This document shows, in pieces, positions 26,444 through 38,062 of a stretch of DNA of 64,000 nucleotides. This DNA is from an uncultured Mordavella sp. Its GTDB lineage: Bacteria > Bacillota > Clostridia > Lachnospirales > Lachnospiraceae. Below the pieces are notes generated by a model. That model did no database searches. It saw only the letters and a program-made list of their open reading frames with translations, and was not told the DNA's origin. Every line of letters starts with the position of its first letter. Position 1 is the stretch's first letter. The stretch is from the NCBI GenBank assembly GCA_902406105.1, contig CABPCP010000004.1, positions 1 through 64,000 of the forward strand, written 5' to 3'. A program made the position numbers and the translations under genes.

Positions 26444-27373
26444 CTATCCCAGCTTCGTTCCGGTCTCGATCGGATACCCCCGCAGAAAGGCGGCCGCATC
26501 CATCCGTTTTTTCCCTGGGATCTGAAGCGCTGTTACCTTTAATTGTCCTTCCCCGGTTTCCACCAGGAATCCATCTTTTTCTACCATTACTACCGTGCCT
26601 GGTTCCGCTTTGCTTTCGCCTTCCTGGACTTTAGCCTCCCAGATCTTCATTACTTTGCCGTTCCAGCCTGTATAGGCGCTGGGCCATGGATTCAATCCCC
26701 GGATCAGCCGCTCGATCTCCTTAGCCGAACGGGTCCAGCAGATCTCTCCCATTTCCTTCTTCAGCATGGAGGCGTAGGCGGTAGGACTATCTCCCTGCTT
26801 CTCTGGGATAACTGTTCCCGCCTTCAGTCCATCCAGCGTCTCCACACAAAGTTTCGCGCCTGCCTGGGCCAGTTTATCATGAAGGCTTCCGCCTGTCTCA
26901 TCCGCCTCCAGCGGCACCTCTGTTTTCAGCAGCATATCACCCGTATCCAGCCCCTCGTCCATCTGCATGGTGGTCACTCCGGATACCTTCTCTCCGTTTA
27001 ACACTGCCCACTGGATCGGAGCCGCCCCCCGATAGCTGGGCAGAAGAGAGGCATGTACGTTGATGCAGCCGTAGGGCGTCATTTCCAGGATTTCTTTTGG
27101 CAGGATCTGGCCAAAGGCTACCACCACGATCACATCTGCCTGGTATTTCCGAAGTTCTTCTATATTCTCTTTCTCCCGGACTCTGCGCGGCTGGAACACA
27201 GGGATCCCGTATTGCAGAGCCTTCTCCTTAACGGGAGGGAACTGCATCTTCCCGCCTCTGCCTTTGGGTTTATCCGGCTGGGTTACCGCAAGGACCACCT
27301 GATGCCCCGCCTGGATCAGCGCTTCCAGCGTCCCAACCGAGAATTCCGGAGTTCCCATAAATATCACTTTCAT
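26444..27373 (-). CDS. fmt: Methionyl-tRNA formyltransferase
   Basis: Formyltransferase of 309 residues modifying initiator Met-tRNA with 10-formyl-THF. N-terminal MGTPEFSVGTLEAL, the formyl-THF binding and catalytic segment NVHASLLPSYRGAAPIQ, and the C-terminal OB domain are all present. It abuts def without a gap. Confidence 0.97.
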   Translation of the reverse strand: MKVIFMGTPEFSVGTLEALIQAGHQVVLAVTQPDKPKGRGGKMQFPPVKEKALQYGIPVFQPRRVREKENIEELRKYQADVIVVVAFGQILPKEILEMTPYGCINVHASLLPSYRGAAPIQWAVLNGEKVSGVTTMQMDEGLDTGDMLLKTEVPLEADETGGSLHDKLAQAGAKLCVETLDGLKAGTVIPEKQGDSPTAYASMLKKEMGEICWTRSAKEIERLIRGLNPWPSAYTGWNGKVMKIWEAKVQEGESKAEPGTVVMVEKDGFLVETGEGQLKVTALQIPGKKRMDAAAFLRGYPIETGTKLG

Positions 27374-27850
27374 TTATTCCTCTGCCTCCTCTGCCTGTAC
27401 GTCATGGAGGTCTCCTTCCACCAGCTCCACATACATATGGCCGTCCAGATGGTCGATCTCGTGACAGAACGCCCGCGCAAGAAGCCCTTCGCCTTCTAAC
27501 TCAATCTCTTCCATATCTTCATTCAGAGCTTTTACCTTCACATAGTTAGGACGGGTCACCGTACCTGCTTTTCCCGGAAGGCTTAAGCATCCTTCTTCGC
27601 CAGTCTGTTCTCCGGAGGTTTCCAGGATCTCCGGATTGATCAGCACGATCGGCCCTTCTCCCACGTCAATGACCACGATCCTCTTCAGGATTCCCACCTG
27701 AGGCGCCGCAAGTCCGACCCCCATAGCTTCGTACATGGTATCCAGCATATCGCCGATCAGAATCTTCGTCCGAAGATTTACCTTTGTTACTTCTTTGCAC
27801 TGTTTTGTCAGCACCTCATCTCCAAGTTCACGGATTTTACGTATTGCCAT
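27374..27850 (-). CDS. def: Peptide deformylase
   Basis: Metal hydrolase of 158 residues removing N-formyl groups from nascent proteins. All three family motifs are visible: [17 protein letters not shown] (metal Cys) and CHEIDHLDG (two metal His and catalytic Glu). The start at 27850 has AAAGGAG upstream; the reading from 27907 adds an unsupported 19 residues. Confidence 0.96.
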   Translation of the reverse strand: MAIRKIRELGDEVLTKQCKEVTKVNLRTKILIGDMLDTMYEAMGVGLAAPQVGILKRIVVIDVGEGPIVLINPEILETSGEQTGEEGCLSLPGKAGTVTRPNYVKVKALNEDMEEIELEGEGLLARAFCHEIDHLDGHMYVELVEGDLHDVQAEEAEE

Positions 27851-27878
27851 ATTTTCCCTCTCCTTTGATCCTAGTTTG

Positions 27879-30107
27879 TCAAAATGTATGCATCGGGTTG
27901 AAATCAAACTGTATCCGTATCGTCTGAAATCCCCGGTTGATCTCTATATACTGCTCCAGCAGATTCTTAGCATGGGTCAGCGCCCGATAGTCCTCGCTTT
28001 TGATATATAAGACGCGCCGGTATAGATCTCCTACCTTTCCCACATAGGGACTTGCCGGCCCAATGACCTGAAGCTGCTTCGCCTTATCAAGACGCAGCGT
28101 AAATTCTTTGAGATAATCTGCCGCCAGTTCCAGATGTTCTTCCTCTTTCCCCGTCATCAGCACCGCCAGAAGCTGGCTGCATGGAGGATATCCCATCAGG
28201 CTGCGGTAGTTCATTTCCTGCTCATAGAAACCTTCATAATCCTGGCGGGCCGCCATCTCAATACTGTAATGCTGGGGGCTGTAGGTCTGGATCACCACTT
28301 CTCCCGGCTCCTCACCCCTTCCGGCTCTCCCCGCCGCCTGAGTCAGAAGCTGGAAGGTCCTCTCTCCCGCCTGGTAATCGTCCGCGTACAAAGACAGGTC
28401 CGCCGCCAATATTCCAACCAGCGTCACCCCTGGAAAATCATGCCCCTTAACGATCATCTGGGTGCCGATCAAAATATCTGCTTCCCGGTTGGCAAAAGCC
28501 GACAAGATCTTTTCATGGCCCCCTTTTTCCCTGGTAGTATCCAGATCCATCCGCAGGACTCCCGCTCCAGGGAATTCCCTCCGCACCAGTTCTTCAATCT
28601 GCTGGGTTCCCGCTTTAAATCCGCCAATATAAGGAGATCCGCAGGACGGACAGCGTTCCCTGGCCGGTTCTTCATGGCCGCAGTAATGGCACACCAGCCG
28701 TCCTCCCCTGTGAAGGGACAAAGACACATCACAGTGGGGACACTTCACCACATAGCCGCAGGCTCTGCAGGAAACGAAACCCGCATATCCCCTCCGGTTC
28801 ATAAACAGCATCGTCTGCTGCCCTTTCTGAAGCCTCTCCTTCATCAGCTCCTTTAACCGGTCGCTTAAGATAGAGCGGTTTCCTTTCTTCAATTCTTCCC
28901 GCATATCTGTCACGTATACTTTGGGAAGGCTCTGGCCTGCCGCCCTGCTTCCCAGTCTCAGCAGCTGGTAGTCTCCCCGCTTACACCGGTAGAACGCCTC
29001 CAGAGAAGGCGTGGCAGAACCCAGCACCAGGCTGGCTCCCTCCATCTTGGTCCGCCTCTGGGCCGTCTCTCTGGCATGATACCTTGGCACCTGCTCGCTT
29101 TTATAAGTGCCTTCATGTTCCTCATCGATCACGATCAGTCCCAGATTGGAAAAGGGGGTGAAAAGAGCGGACCGGGGTCCGATCATCACATCTACCTCTC
29201 CCCGTTTCACCCGTTCCATCTGGTCATAGCGTTCCCCGGGGGATAAACGGGAATTCAGGATTGACACCCGCTCCCCGAATCTTCCGTAAAAGCGCAGGAC
29301 CGTCTGGTATGTAAGGGCGATTTCCGGGATCAGGACAATGGCCTGCTTTCCTTCCTTAAGAACTGTCCCGATCATCTCCATATAGACTTCTGTCTTCCCG
29401 CTTCCCGTGACTCCATAGAGCAGATACGTCTTCCGGAGTCCTTTTTCATAATCTGTCCGGAAGGTCTGCACCGCCTCTCTTTGCTCCTTGGTATATTCCA
29501 GAGATTGTACTTCCTGCTTTCCGCCTCTTACCGGATTGCGGAATACCTGCTCGCTTTTCACCTGAAGCACTCCCTGCTCTTCCAAAGCGCGGATCACCTG
29601 GGCTGTCACGTGAAGTTTCTTTGTGATCAGCTCATAAGGCTGTCTGGGCTGTTCTAACAGCCCGGCCAGCAGCCTGGCTCTTGCCCGCTGGTTTTTCTTA
29701 AGGTAAAGATCCAGCTTTTCTTTCCCTTCTTCTTTGGTAAGCGCAAGTTCTACCGTCCGCCGGTTTTTGCTGTTTTCCTTTTTCTTTACAGGCAGCACGG
29801 TTTTCAATGCCTGTATCATAGTGCCGCCGTAGTTTTCCTTCATCCAGGCGGCCAGCGCCACTAATTTTGATTCAATAGCTGTTTTCCCTTCCGCTTTTCC
29901 GATGATCTCTTTGATCTTCTCAGGGTCATAATCCGTCTCTTTTGAGAATCCAATAATATACCCGGAGATCTCCCTGTCATTTCTTCCGAAAGGGACTGCC
30001 ACTTCCATCCCCACTTCCAGGTCATCTTCCAGCTCCCTGGGAATCCGGTACTGAAAGATCTTATCCAGCCTTTCGTGGGTAATATCTATGATAATATCAG
30101 CGTACAT
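27879..30107 (-). CDS. priA: Primosomal protein N' (PriA helicase)
   Basis: Replication restart helicase of 742 residues. Walker [14 protein letters not shown], the DEEH box [10 protein letters not shown], and a zinc-binding Cys array ([23 protein letters not shown]) are present. The start overlaps the murE stop by 11 bases. Length and domain order are normal. Confidence 0.96.
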   Translation of the reverse strand: MYADIIIDITHERLDKIFQYRIPRELEDDLEVGMEVAVPFGRNDREISGYIIGFSKETDYDPEKIKEIIGKAEGKTAIESKLVALAAWMKENYGGTMIQALKTVLPVKKKENSKNRRTVELALTKEEGKEKLDLYLKKNQRARARLLAGLLEQPRQPYELITKKLHVTAQVIRALEEQGVLQVKSEQVFRNPVRGGKQEVQSLEYTKEQREAVQTFRTDYEKGLRKTYLLYGVTGSGKTEVYMEMIGTVLKEGKQAIVLIPEIALTYQTVLRFYGRFGERVSILNSRLSPGERYDQMERVKRGEVDVMIGPRSALFTPFSNLGLIVIDEEHEGTYKSEQVPRYHARETAQRRTKMEGASLVLGSATPSLEAFYRCKRGDYQLLRLGSRAAGQSLPKVYVTDMREELKKGNRSILSDRLKELMKERLQKGQQTMLFMNRRGYAGFVSCRACGYVVKCPHCDVSLSLHRGGRLVCHYCGHEEPARERCPSCGSPYIGGFKAGTQQIEELVRREFPGAGVLRMDLDTTREKGGHEKILSAFANREADILIGTQMIVKGHDFPGVTLVGILAADLSLYADDYQAGERTFQLLTQAAGRAGRGEEPGEVVIQTYSPQHYSIEMAARQDYEGFYEQEMNYRSLMGYPPCSQLLAVLMTGKEEEHLELAADYLKEFTLRLDKAKQLQVIGPASPYVGKVGDLYRRVLYIKSEDYRALTHAKNLLEQYIEINRGFQTIRIQFDFNPMHTF

Positions 30108-31572
30108 GTTCCTCCTTCAGTTCTTCCAGCACTTCCCGGATCAGCACCCGCTCATCCATATCATATTTGACCCCTTCGATCTCCTGATAAGTCTCGTGGC
30201 CTTTCCCTGCCAGGATGATCACGTCCCCTGGCTGGCCGTTCTGGATCGCGTACTTGATGGCCTCTTTCCGGTCACAGATAGAAATGTATTTCCCATCCGT
30301 CTTCTTGATCCCCGTAATGATATCATCAATGATGGCCTGTGGCTCCTCGAATCTGGGGTTATCTGAAGTAATGATCGTAAAATCTGACAGTCTTCCTGCT
30401 ACCTCTCCCATCTCGTAGCGGCGGGTCCTGGACCGGTTGCCGCCGCAGCCAAACACCGTTACGATCCGGCCCGGCTCATAATCCCGCAGAGTATGGAGCA
30501 GGCTCTCCAAGCTCATCGCGTTATGGGCGTAATCGATCATCAAAGTAAAATCATCTGATACCTTGACCATCTCAATGCGTCCCTTCACCTTGGCAACTTT
30601 CAGCGCTTTTTGGATCTTCTCCGCCGGCACGTCAAAATGCCTGCACACAGCGATCGCTGTCAGGGAATTATAAACGCTGAACTCTCCCGGGATATCGATC
30701 TCCACGTCGAAATCCATCAGCCCGGCCACATGGTACTTTACGCCCAGATATCCCGGCCTTGAAACATGTTCCACATCTACGGCCCGAAGATCCGCTTCTT
30801 TTGAAAATCCAAACGTCTCTGTCTGGCAGGTGGCGTTTCGGAACACATCCGCAAACCACTGATCATCCACATTGCCGATGCCAATCCTGCACTGCTGGAA
30901 CAGAAGGCCCTTGCAGCGCTTATAGTCCTCGAAATCCTTATGTTCATTGGGGCCGATATGGTCTTCTCCCAGATTGGTAAAGATCCCGATCTCAAATGGG
31001 ATCCCTGCCGTCCGGTGGAGCATGAGTCCCTGGGAGGACACTTCCATCACCACGCTGTCACAGCCTGCTTCCACCATCTGGGCAAAATATTTCTGGATCG
31101 TATAGGACTCCGGCGTCGTATTGCTGGCCGGGATCGCCTTGTCTCCGATCAGCGCCTCGATCGTCCCGATCAGTCCTACTTTGTGCCCTACCTCTTCCAG
31201 AATAGATTTGATCATATAAGTCGTTGTTGTCTTCCCTTTTGTTCCTGTAATCCCGATCACCTTCAGCTTTTCCGCAGGATATCCGAAATACGCGGCAGAC
31301 ATCAGGGCCAGGGCGTACCGGGTATCTTCCACCCGGATCACCGTCATTCCTTCCGGCGCCTCTACCTCCTTCTCTGCCACCACTGCGGCAGCTCCCTTTT
31401 CCGCCACTTCCTGTACATAAACATGGCCGTCCACAACGGCCCCGCTGATACATACGAATACACTGCCCTCAGATACCTTCCGGGAATCGTTGATCAGTTC
31501 CCCCACGTCGATCTGATCGCTTCCCTGTACCACTCTATATTCCAAACGTTCCAACAGCTTCGTCAGCTTCAT
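30097..31572 (-). CDS. murE: UDP-MurNAc-tripeptide synthetase (meso-DAP adding)
   Basis: Mur ligase of 491 residues adding the third stem-peptide residue in the cytoplasm. ATP loop GTKGKTTTTYM and the motif TSDNPRFEEP are visible; DNPR indicates meso-diaminopimelate rather than lysine. It opens the cluster that runs through priA to thiN and has its own promoter upstream. Confidence 0.95.
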   Translation of the reverse strand: MKLTKLLERLEYRVVQGSDQIDVGELINDSRKVSEGSVFVCISGAVVDGHVYVQEVAEKGAAAVVAEKEVEAPEGMTVIRVEDTRYALALMSAAYFGYPAEKLKVIGITGTKGKTTTTYMIKSILEEVGHKVGLIGTIEALIGDKAIPASNTTPESYTIQKYFAQMVEAGCDSVVMEVSSQGLMLHRTAGIPFEIGIFTNLGEDHIGPNEHKDFEDYKRCKGLLFQQCRIGIGNVDDQWFADVFRNATCQTETFGFSKEADLRAVDVEHVSRPGYLGVKYHVAGLMDFDVEIDIPGEFSVYNSLTAIAVCRHFDVPAEKIQKALKVAKVKGRIEMVKVSDDFTLMIDYAHNAMSLESLLHTLRDYEPGRIVTVFGCGGNRSRTRRYEMGEVAGRLSDFTIITSDNPRFEEPQAIIDDIITGIKKTDGKYISICDRKEAIKYAIQNGQPGDVIILAGKGHETYQEIEGVKYDMDERVLIREVLEELKEEHVR

Positions 31573-31606
31573 ATTTTCAGCCTCCTATTTTATCTGATTC
31601 TAAATT

Positions 31607-31634
31607 ATTATAGCATTATTTAGACACAGAGCAA
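31607..31634 (-). promoter_or_regulatory. Promoter of murE
   Basis: On the minus strand -35 TTGCTC (31629-31634) and -10 TATAAT (31607-31612) with a 16-base spacer lie about 35 bases before the murE start, in the gap after the YitT-family gene. Confidence 0.6.
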
Positions 31635-31657
31635 AGGCTAATTTGTGCCAGACTCTC

Positions 31658-32518
31658 TTACGCTTTTCCCGGGAACCCTTCTCCCACCACTTCGTTGGAT
31701 TCTAAAATGATCGTAAACGCCTCCGGATCCATCTGATGGGCCGCTTTCTTGATGGCATGGACCTCTTTGCTTCCGCAGGCGCATACGACCACTTTCTTTT
31801 TTCTGCCGGAGTAGGCGCCGGTTCCTTCCAGGATCGTAGTCCCCCGTTCAAAATCCCTGCCGATCCGGCCTGCCATACGCCGGCCTTGTTCTGTCACGAT
31901 CAGCGCCAGCCGGCCCTGTCCGCTTCCATATAAGACCCGGTTAATGACGCTTGCCAAAAGCCAGGTCGCGATCACTCCATAGATCAGCCCGTCCATATCC
32001 CGAAAGACCAGCACGCCTCCCAGGAGGATGATCACCCCGTCCTGGATAAAAGTGATGGTCCCAAGGGCCAGATGAGGCTTCACCTTCCGGATTGACAGAC
32101 TGATAAAATCCTGTCCTCCTGTGGAAGACCCCCGCAGAAAGATGAGGGCATATCCGGCGCCGCACAGCACCCCGGCGCAAAGCGCCGCCAGAAGTCTGTC
32201 TCCTGTATAGACCGGGAAAAGAGGCGCCGCGTAATCCGTCAGCGCCGATACGACCAAGGTAGATTTTACCGACTTCAGGAAAAATTCTTTCCCCAAAAAC
32301 CGATAACAGAAAACCGCCGCCGGTATGTTGAGGAGGATGATCCCAGCTCCTACCGGAAATCCCGTCAAATGGTACAGGATCACCGCAATGCCAGTGAAAC
32401 CGGCCACCGGGAAATCCGCCTGCAGGGCAAAGTTATAAAGGCCTGCGGCAATCAGTGTCCCTGCCGCCGCATCCGCCAGAAGGTCTTTCAAAAATTCTCT
32501 TTTTCTTTCTTTTTTCAT
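31658..32518 (-). CDS. YitT family membrane protein
   Basis: Membrane protein of 286 residues with five or six N-terminal hydrophobic helices (YitT_membrane) and a C-terminal DUF2179 domain (ALIVTEQGRRMAGRI ... DPEAFTIILESNEVVGEGF). Function is not established for the family. The ATG at 32518 is chosen because GGAGG lies about nine bases before it; the ATG at 32533 has no such site. Confidence 0.9.
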   Translation of the reverse strand: MKKERKREFLKDLLADAAAGTLIAAGLYNFALQADFPVAGFTGIAVILYHLTGFPVGAGIILLNIPAAVFCYRFLGKEFFLKSVKSTLVVSALTDYAAPLFPVYTGDRLLAALCAGVLCGAGYALIFLRGSSTGGQDFISLSIRKVKPHLALGTITFIQDGVIILLGGVLVFRDMDGLIYGVIATWLLASVINRVLYGSGQGRLALIVTEQGRRMAGRIGRDFERGTTILEGTGAYSGRKKKVVVCACGSKEVHAIKKAAHQMDPEAFTIILESNEVVGEGFPGKA

Positions 32519-32551
32519 CCGTCTTCCCTCCATTTCCGCGGGCTACCAGAG

Positions 32552-32594
32552 AAAAAGGCCGCGGATCATATAGAACTATGATTCGCAGCCTTTT
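32552..32594 (-). terminator. Terminator after pepD
   Basis: Long inverted repeat (AAAAGGC-GCGAATCATA with its imperfect complement) with a short loop and a TTTTT tail on the minus strand. It is placed about 32 bases after the pepD stop and before the YitT gene. Confidence 0.75.
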
Positions 32595-32625
32595 GCTGAT
32601 CTATGAGTCCAGGATCAAAAATTTA

Positions 32626-34059
32626 TCAATCCAATTCTTTTAGCAGGGCTTTCAGATACTCCCAGGTCTGGGCGATCGATTCCTTGGAGGCCCGCTCCTT
32701 GGTGGTATGCACGTTGGAAAGATCCGGTCCAAGGGAAAGGATGTCAAGCTCCGGCTTCTTATAATGCCAGTATCCACATTCCAGTCCCGCATGGATTGCC
32801 TCCAGTTTCGCCGGTTTCCCAAACATCTTTTCATAAAGCGCGCATGCCTTGTCCCGCAGCGGCGATACTTCCTCATACTGCCATCCGGGATAGTCATTTT
32901 CAAACGCCAGATCATCACAGTACTGTTCCGCCAGGACGTAGAGCTGGTCTTTCAGGAAATATTTCCTGGAGTCCACAGAACTTCTTGCCGCCAGAAGAAG
33001 CCGTAATACCTCTCCCTCTTCTTCCTGCAGGGATCCCGCGTTGATGGACGTCTCCACCAGCCCTTCCATAGTATGGGAACGGCTAATCACACCGCAGGGC
33101 AGGAGCATAAGGGCACGTATGATCCGATGCTCCAGCTCCTGGCTGTAAATGCTCTCTCCCACAAATACTTCCACCTGGGATACAGTGATCTCTATGGTAT
33201 CTGTCCCTTTCAGTTCCTCCCGGAAGATCCGCTCCATCTCCCGGATCTTCTCCATTACTTTCTCCGCATCTCCTGGGCTTACATACAAAACCGCCTGGGC
33301 CCAGGATGGGATCGCGTTGGCTTTCCCTGGAATATCTAAATGTCCCAGCCGCCACTCTCCGATTTCTTCTAATTGATAGAGCAATCTGCCTGTCAATTGT
33401 ATGGCGCTGGCTCTTCCACGGTCGATATCCAGCCCGGAGTGACCGCCTTTCAGTCCGCCGATCTCGACAGACAACCCTTTCCATCCGGCAGGAATGTGCT
33501 CCCGCTCCAGCTTCCAATACAGGCTGCTCCTTAAGGCTCCCGCGCAGCTCACATAGAAGACTCCCTGTTCTTCCGCATCCAGATTCAGAAAATATTTTCC
33601 TCTCAGATCTGAAATGTCCAGCCGTGACGCGCCCGCAAGGCCCACCTCTTCTTCCGCCGTAAAAATGAACTCCAGATCAGGATGAGGAATGTCCCCGCTG
33701 TCCATCAAAGCCATGCAAAACGCCATCCCGATCCCGTTGTCCGCGCCCAGGGAAGTTCCGTCCGCATACAGTTCCTTTTCATCCTCCAATACCTGGATCC
33801 CATTCTGATATTCATGCTTACTATCCTTGTCCTTTACGTATACCATATCCAGGTGTCCCTGCAGGATCACCGGATCTGCATCCGTCCTCTGACAGGCCGG
33901 TTTTTTGATCACCAGGCTTCCGTCCTTCTCCTGGCGCACCCATAATCCCCGGTCTTTGGCAAAGGCTTTCAGGTGATCGCTGACTGCCTGCTCATCTCCG
34001 GAAGCTCTGGGGATCGCAGAGATCTCTTTGAAATACTCGAATACTTTTTCCACGCTCAT
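32626..34059 (-). CDS. pepD: Aminoacyl-histidine dipeptidase (PepD, M20 family)
   Basis: Cytosolic zinc dipeptidase (beta-Ala-His/Xaa-His dipeptidase) of 477 residues. Metal ligands lie in LQGHLDMVYVKD (His, with catalytic Asp), GADNGIG and FTAEEEVGLAGA; the lid domain follows. The ATG at 34059 has GGAGG eight bases upstream and is preferred over 34101. It is monocistronic between two hairpins or gaps. Confidence 0.93.
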   Translation of the reverse strand: MSVEKVFEYFKEISAIPRASGDEQAVSDHLKAFAKDRGLWVRQEKDGSLVIKKPACQRTDADPVILQGHLDMVYVKDKDSKHEYQNGIQVLEDEKELYADGTSLGADNGIGMAFCMALMDSGDIPHPDLEFIFTAEEEVGLAGASRLDISDLRGKYFLNLDAEEQGVFYVSCAGALRSSLYWKLEREHIPAGWKGLSVEIGGLKGGHSGLDIDRGRASAIQLTGRLLYQLEEIGEWRLGHLDIPGKANAIPSWAQAVLYVSPGDAEKVMEKIREMERIFREELKGTDTIEITVSQVEVFVGESIYSQELEHRIIRALMLLPCGVISRSHTMEGLVETSINAGSLQEEEGEVLRLLLAARSSVDSRKYFLKDQLYVLAEQYCDDLAFENDYPGWQYEEVSPLRDKACALYEKMFGKPAKLEAIHAGLECGYWHYKKPELDILSLGPDLSNVHTTKERASKESIAQTWEYLKALLKELD

Positions 34060-34184
34060 ACTACGTACCTCCTGCTTCTTCGTATTTCTTTGTCTCATCA
34101 TAACACAGAATTCCTGACGGTAAAAATTCTACGTTTTTATACCGTCATTACCTGCTATTATACACAATGATCTCCAGATTTCAA

Positions 34185-35420
34185 CTAATGATCCGGCTTT
34201 TTTTCTTCCTCTGGAAGGCGCCCCTTTCGTATGACATTTTCCCCGTATTTCCGCCGGATCTTACTCAATGCCTGATCCAGTTTCTGCCGCTTTTGTTCCT
34301 CCATTTCCCGCTTTTTTTCTTCCTCCTGGTCCGCCTGGAAATCAAAGAGGTTCATCTGCTCCGGCTCTCCTTCTTCTGAGAGCTTGGAAGTGCGGATCCC
34401 CAGAAGGCGTACCGGCTCCCCATTCCACAGTTCCCGGAACAGTTCCATAGCCGTCTGGTGGAGCTCCTTATCCCGATTGGAAGATCTCGCAAGCTGTTTT
34501 TGGTGGGAACAGGTCCGAAAATCATGGTATTTGATCTCCACACTGATCATTCCCGCCTTATATCCTGCTTTCCGAAGCCGTCCTCCCACACTTTTTGCCA
34601 GATCCAAAAGGATCTTTCCGGCTTCTTCTTCTGTCGCCGCATCTTTGGGAAGGGTGACGGAGTTTCCAATTCCCTTTGCTTCCGCGGGTTCCGATTCTAC
34701 CGCCGAGTCATCGATCCCATTAGCAAATTCCCACAGCTTGCGCCCATGGCTCTTAAGATGGAGTTCTATCAGCTTTGGATCTATACAGGCCAGATCTCCG
34801 ATGGTTCGGATCTCCAGCTTCTCCAGCGTACTTGTACTGGAAGCCCCGGCCATATATAAGTCCCGGATGGGAAGGGGCCACATTTTCTCCTGGATCTCTT
34901 CCGGGAACAAGGTATGTACTTTGTTGGGCTTCTCAAAATCCGAGGCCATTTTCGCCAGCAGTTTATTGGAAGAGATCCCAATATTGACCGTAAATCCAAA
35001 CCTCCGCTGGATTTCGTTCTTGATCTTAAGGGCGCCGGCCACCGGAGAGGCAAACCGGGAAGCGATCTCGGTAAAATCCATATAACATTCATCCACGCTG
35101 ACCTGCTCGATCCTGGTGGTATAGGTACTCAAAAACTCCATCAGCGCTTTGCTGTACTTCCGGTAAAGAGCGTGGTCCGGCGGCTCCATCACAAGATTTG
35201 GGCATTTACGAAAGGCATTCGCCACCGGTTCCCCAGTGCGAATGCCATATTTCTTAGCCGGGACAGACTTTGCCAGCACCACACCGTGGCGGGTCTTCTG
35301 GTTTCCTCCGATGATCGAAGGGATTTCTCTCAAATCCGTCTTAGCTCCATGTTTTAGTTGTTCCACTGCCGTCCAGCTTAAATAGGCAGAATTCACATCA
35401 ATATGAAAGATGATAGCCAC
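34185..35420 (-). CDS. dinB: DNA polymerase IV (Y family)
   Basis: Error-prone translesion polymerase of 411 residues. N-terminal IFHIDVNSAYLSW holds a catalytic Asp; QVSVDECYMDFT holds the second acidic pair; helix-hairpin-helix and little-finger domains follow. The start is GTG at 35420, only two bases after the clpB stop, with AAGGAG inside the end of clpB. It is therefore probably co-transcribed with the heat-shock gene. Confidence 0.95.
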   Translation of the reverse strand: MAIIFHIDVNSAYLSWTAVEQLKHGAKTDLREIPSIIGGNQKTRHGVVLAKSVPAKKYGIRTGEPVANAFRKCPNLVMEPPDHALYRKYSKALMEFLSTYTTRIEQVSVDECYMDFTEIASRFASPVAGALKIKNEIQRRFGFTVNIGISSNKLLAKMASDFEKPNKVHTLFPEEIQEKMWPLPIRDLYMAGASSTSTLEKLEIRTIGDLACIDPKLIELHLKSHGRKLWEFANGIDDSAVESEPAEAKGIGNSVTLPKDAATEEEAGKILLDLAKSVGGRLRKAGYKAGMISVEIKYHDFRTCSHQKQLARSSNRDKELHQTAMELFRELWNGEPVRLLGIRTSKLSEEGEPEQMNLFDFQADQEEEKKREMEEQKRQKLDQALSKIRRKYGENVIRKGRLPEEEKKPDH

Positions 35421-35422
35421 GA

Positions 35423-38005
35423 CTACTGACTCCTTGCGGTTAATTTCCCATTCTGCGCATCAATGAGGATCGTCTCGCCTGCGCCGATATCGCCTTTCAG
35501 CATAAGTTTTGCCGCCAGTGTCTCCACATTCTTCTGCAGGTAACGCTTCAGCGGCCGCGCCCCATAGGTGGGGTCGTATCCTCCCTCTACCACTTGATTT
35601 TTCGCCTCCGGCGTCAATGTGATAGAGATTTCCTTGTCTGCGAGACGCCGATTCACATCCGCGATCAACAAGTCAATAATGTCATAAATATTGTCTTTCG
35701 TCAATGGCTTAAACATGATCGTCTCGTCCAGCCGGTTCAGGAATTCCGGCCGGAAGTGGGCTCTCAATTCTTCCATGACAGCCTCCTGACGTTCCGGCAG
35801 GATGGTTCCATCTTCCTGGATTCCATCCAGCAGATACGCGGAACCGATATTGGAAGTCATGATCAAGATGGTATTCTTAAAATCCACCGTCCGTCCCTGG
35901 GAATCTGTGATCCGGCCGTCGTCCAGCACCTGCAGCAGCACGTTGAATACGTCTGGATGGGCCTTCTCGATCTCGTCAAACAGCACAACGGAATAGGGCT
36001 TTCTCCTTACCGCCTCGGTCAGCTGGCCGCCCTCATCGTATCCCACATATCCCGGAGGCGCCCCGATCAGCCGTGACACGGAATATTTCTCCATGTACTC
36101 ACTCATATCGATCCGTACCATATTATTCTCGTCATCAAACAGACTTTCCGCCAGCGCTTTGGCCAGCTCCGTCTTACCCACGCCGGTAGGCCCTAAGAAC
36201 AAGAAGGAACCGATGGGTTTGGTCGGATCTTTGATCCCGGCCTTGGAGCGGATGATAGCCTCTGTCACCAATTCTACTCCCTCATCCTGACCGATGACCC
36301 GTTTGTGCAGTTCGTCCGCCAGATGCAGCGTCTTGTTCCGCTCACTCTCGTTCAGTTTCGCTACCGGGATTCCCGTCCACCGGGACACGATCCTGGCGAT
36401 TTCTTCATCCGTCACACTCTCATGGACCAGCGAGCGGTCTTCGTCTTTGACCTTTGCCTCTTCCGCCTCCAACTGTCTCTGCAGCTCTGGAAGTCTTCCA
36501 TACTGTAACTGGGCGGCTTTCTCCAGATCGTAGGACTGCTGCGCCTTCTCGATCTCTTTATTTACTTGTTCCATCTCTTCCCTAAGCTTCTGTACCCGCT
36601 CAACGCCTACTTTCTCATTGTCCCACTGGGCTTTCCTGCTGGCAAATTCTTCCCGCAGTTCTGCCAGCTCCTGCTGCAGATGGGCCAAACGGTCTTTGCT
36701 CAGCCGGTCTTCCTCTTTTTTCAAAGCCGCCTCTTCAATCTCAAGCTGCATGATCTTCCGCTGCAATTCATCCAGTTCTGTCGGCATGGAATCCAGTTCC
36801 GTCTTGATCAGAGCGCAGGCCTCATCCACCAAGTCGATGGCCTTATCCGGCAGAAACCGGTCGGAAATATACCGGTCAGACAGCGTTGCCGCCGCCACCA
36901 GCGCGCCATCGGTGATCTTAACTCCGTGGAATACCTCATACCGTTCCTTCAAGCCACGCAGGATCGAAATGGCATCCTCCACCGTTGGTTCGTCTACCAT
37001 AACAGGCTGGAATCTCCGCTCCAGAGCCGCATCCTTCTCAATATACTGGCGGTACTCGTCCAGAGTGGTAGCGCCGATACAGTGCAGTTCGCCCCTGGCC
37101 AGCATAGGTTTCAGCATGTTTCCCGCATCCATAGCGCCATCGGTCTTTCCTGCTCCAACGATCGTATGAAGTTCATCGATAAACAGGATGATCCTGCCGT
37201 CACTATTTTTCACTTCTTCCAGGACCGCTTTCAGCCGTTCCTCAAACTCCCCTCTGTATTTGGCCCCAGCTACCAGCGCTCCCATATCCAGGGAGAATAT
37301 CGTCTTGTCTTTCAGTCCTTCCGGTACATCGCCTCGGACGATCCGCTGAGCCAGTCCTTCCACCACTGCCGTCTTTCCAACGCCGGGTTCGCCGATGAGC
37401 ACCGGGTTATTCTTAGTCTTCCGCGACAAGATCCGGATGATATTTCGGATCTCGCCGTCCCGGCCAATGACTGGGTCTAATTTTTGTTCTCTGGCCCGCT
37501 CCACCAGGTCAGAGCCATATTTGTTGAGCGTGTCATAGGTCTCTTCCGGGTTATCACTGGTCACCCGCTGGTTTCCCCGGACGGTGGAAAGCGCCTGGAG
37601 GAATCCATTCCGGTCGATGCCCATCTCCCGGAAGATGGCTTTCATCTCCTTATTGGCATACTTGATCAGAGCCAGAAACAGATGCTCTACCGACACATAC
37701 TCGTCTCCCATCTGCTTTGCCTCATCTTCCGCATGGACCAAAGCGTTATTCAGGTCCTGGCCTACATACTGCCTTCCGCCCTGGACTTTCGTCCGTTTCC
37801 GCAGGGCCTCTTCCGCCCTGTTCAAGATCAGGTTTTTGTCGATCCCCATCTTCTCCATCAGCTTCAGGATCAGACTGTCGTCCTGGGTCAGTAGCGCATA
37901 AAATAAATGCTCCTGTTCAATTTCCTGGTTGCCGTACTCCATGGCCGCCTTCTCACAGTCCTGGACGGCCTGCAGTGATTTCTGCGTAAATTTATTTATA
38001 TTCAT
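35423..38005 (-). CDS. clpB: ATP-dependent disaggregase ClpB
   Basis: Hsp100 disaggregase of 860 residues. It has an N-terminal Clp repeat domain, AAA-1 with [13 protein letters not shown], the long M-domain coiled coil (about 410-520) and AAA-2 with [14 protein letters not shown] and the C-terminal D2-small domain. It acts with DnaK on aggregates. A CIRCE operator upstream implies HrcA repression. Length is normal. Confidence 0.97.
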   Translation of the reverse strand: MNINKFTQKSLQAVQDCEKAAMEYGNQEIEQEHLFYALLTQDDSLILKLMEKMGIDKNLILNRAEEALRKRTKVQGGRQYVGQDLNNALVHAEDEAKQMGDEYVSVEHLFLALIKYANKEMKAIFREMGIDRNGFLQALSTVRGNQRVTSDNPEETYDTLNKYGSDLVERAREQKLDPVIGRDGEIRNIIRILSRKTKNNPVLIGEPGVGKTAVVEGLAQRIVRGDVPEGLKDKTIFSLDMGALVAGAKYRGEFEERLKAVLEEVKNSDGRIILFIDELHTIVGAGKTDGAMDAGNMLKPMLARGELHCIGATTLDEYRQYIEKDAALERRFQPVMVDEPTVEDAISILRGLKERYEVFHGVKITDGALVAAATLSDRYISDRFLPDKAIDLVDEACALIKTELDSMPTELDELQRKIMQLEIEEAALKKEEDRLSKDRLAHLQQELAELREEFASRKAQWDNEKVGVERVQKLREEMEQVNKEIEKAQQSYDLEKAAQLQYGRLPELQRQLEAEEAKVKDEDRSLVHESVTDEEIARIVSRWTGIPVAKLNESERNKTLHLADELHKRVIGQDEGVELVTEAIIRSKAGIKDPTKPIGSFLFLGPTGVGKTELAKALAESLFDDENNMVRIDMSEYMEKYSVSRLIGAPPGYVGYDEGGQLTEAVRRKPYSVVLFDEIEKAHPDVFNVLLQVLDDGRITDSQGRTVDFKNTILIMTSNIGSAYLLDGIQEDGTILPERQEAVMEELRAHFRPEFLNRLDETIMFKPLTKDNIYDIIDLLIADVNRRLADKEISITLTPEAKNQVVEGGYDPTYGARPLKRYLQKNVETLAAKLMLKGDIGAGETILIDAQNGKLTARSQ

Positions 38006-38062
38006 AGTGTTGTCCTCCTTCTCAGAGAGAGTTGCTTACATATTTGTTCTATCAACACTATA

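Noticed and set aside
36566-37480. Long plus-strand ORF (304 codons) opposite clpB
   Set aside because: Antisense shadow of a highly conserved gene; composition and lack of ribosome site do not support it.
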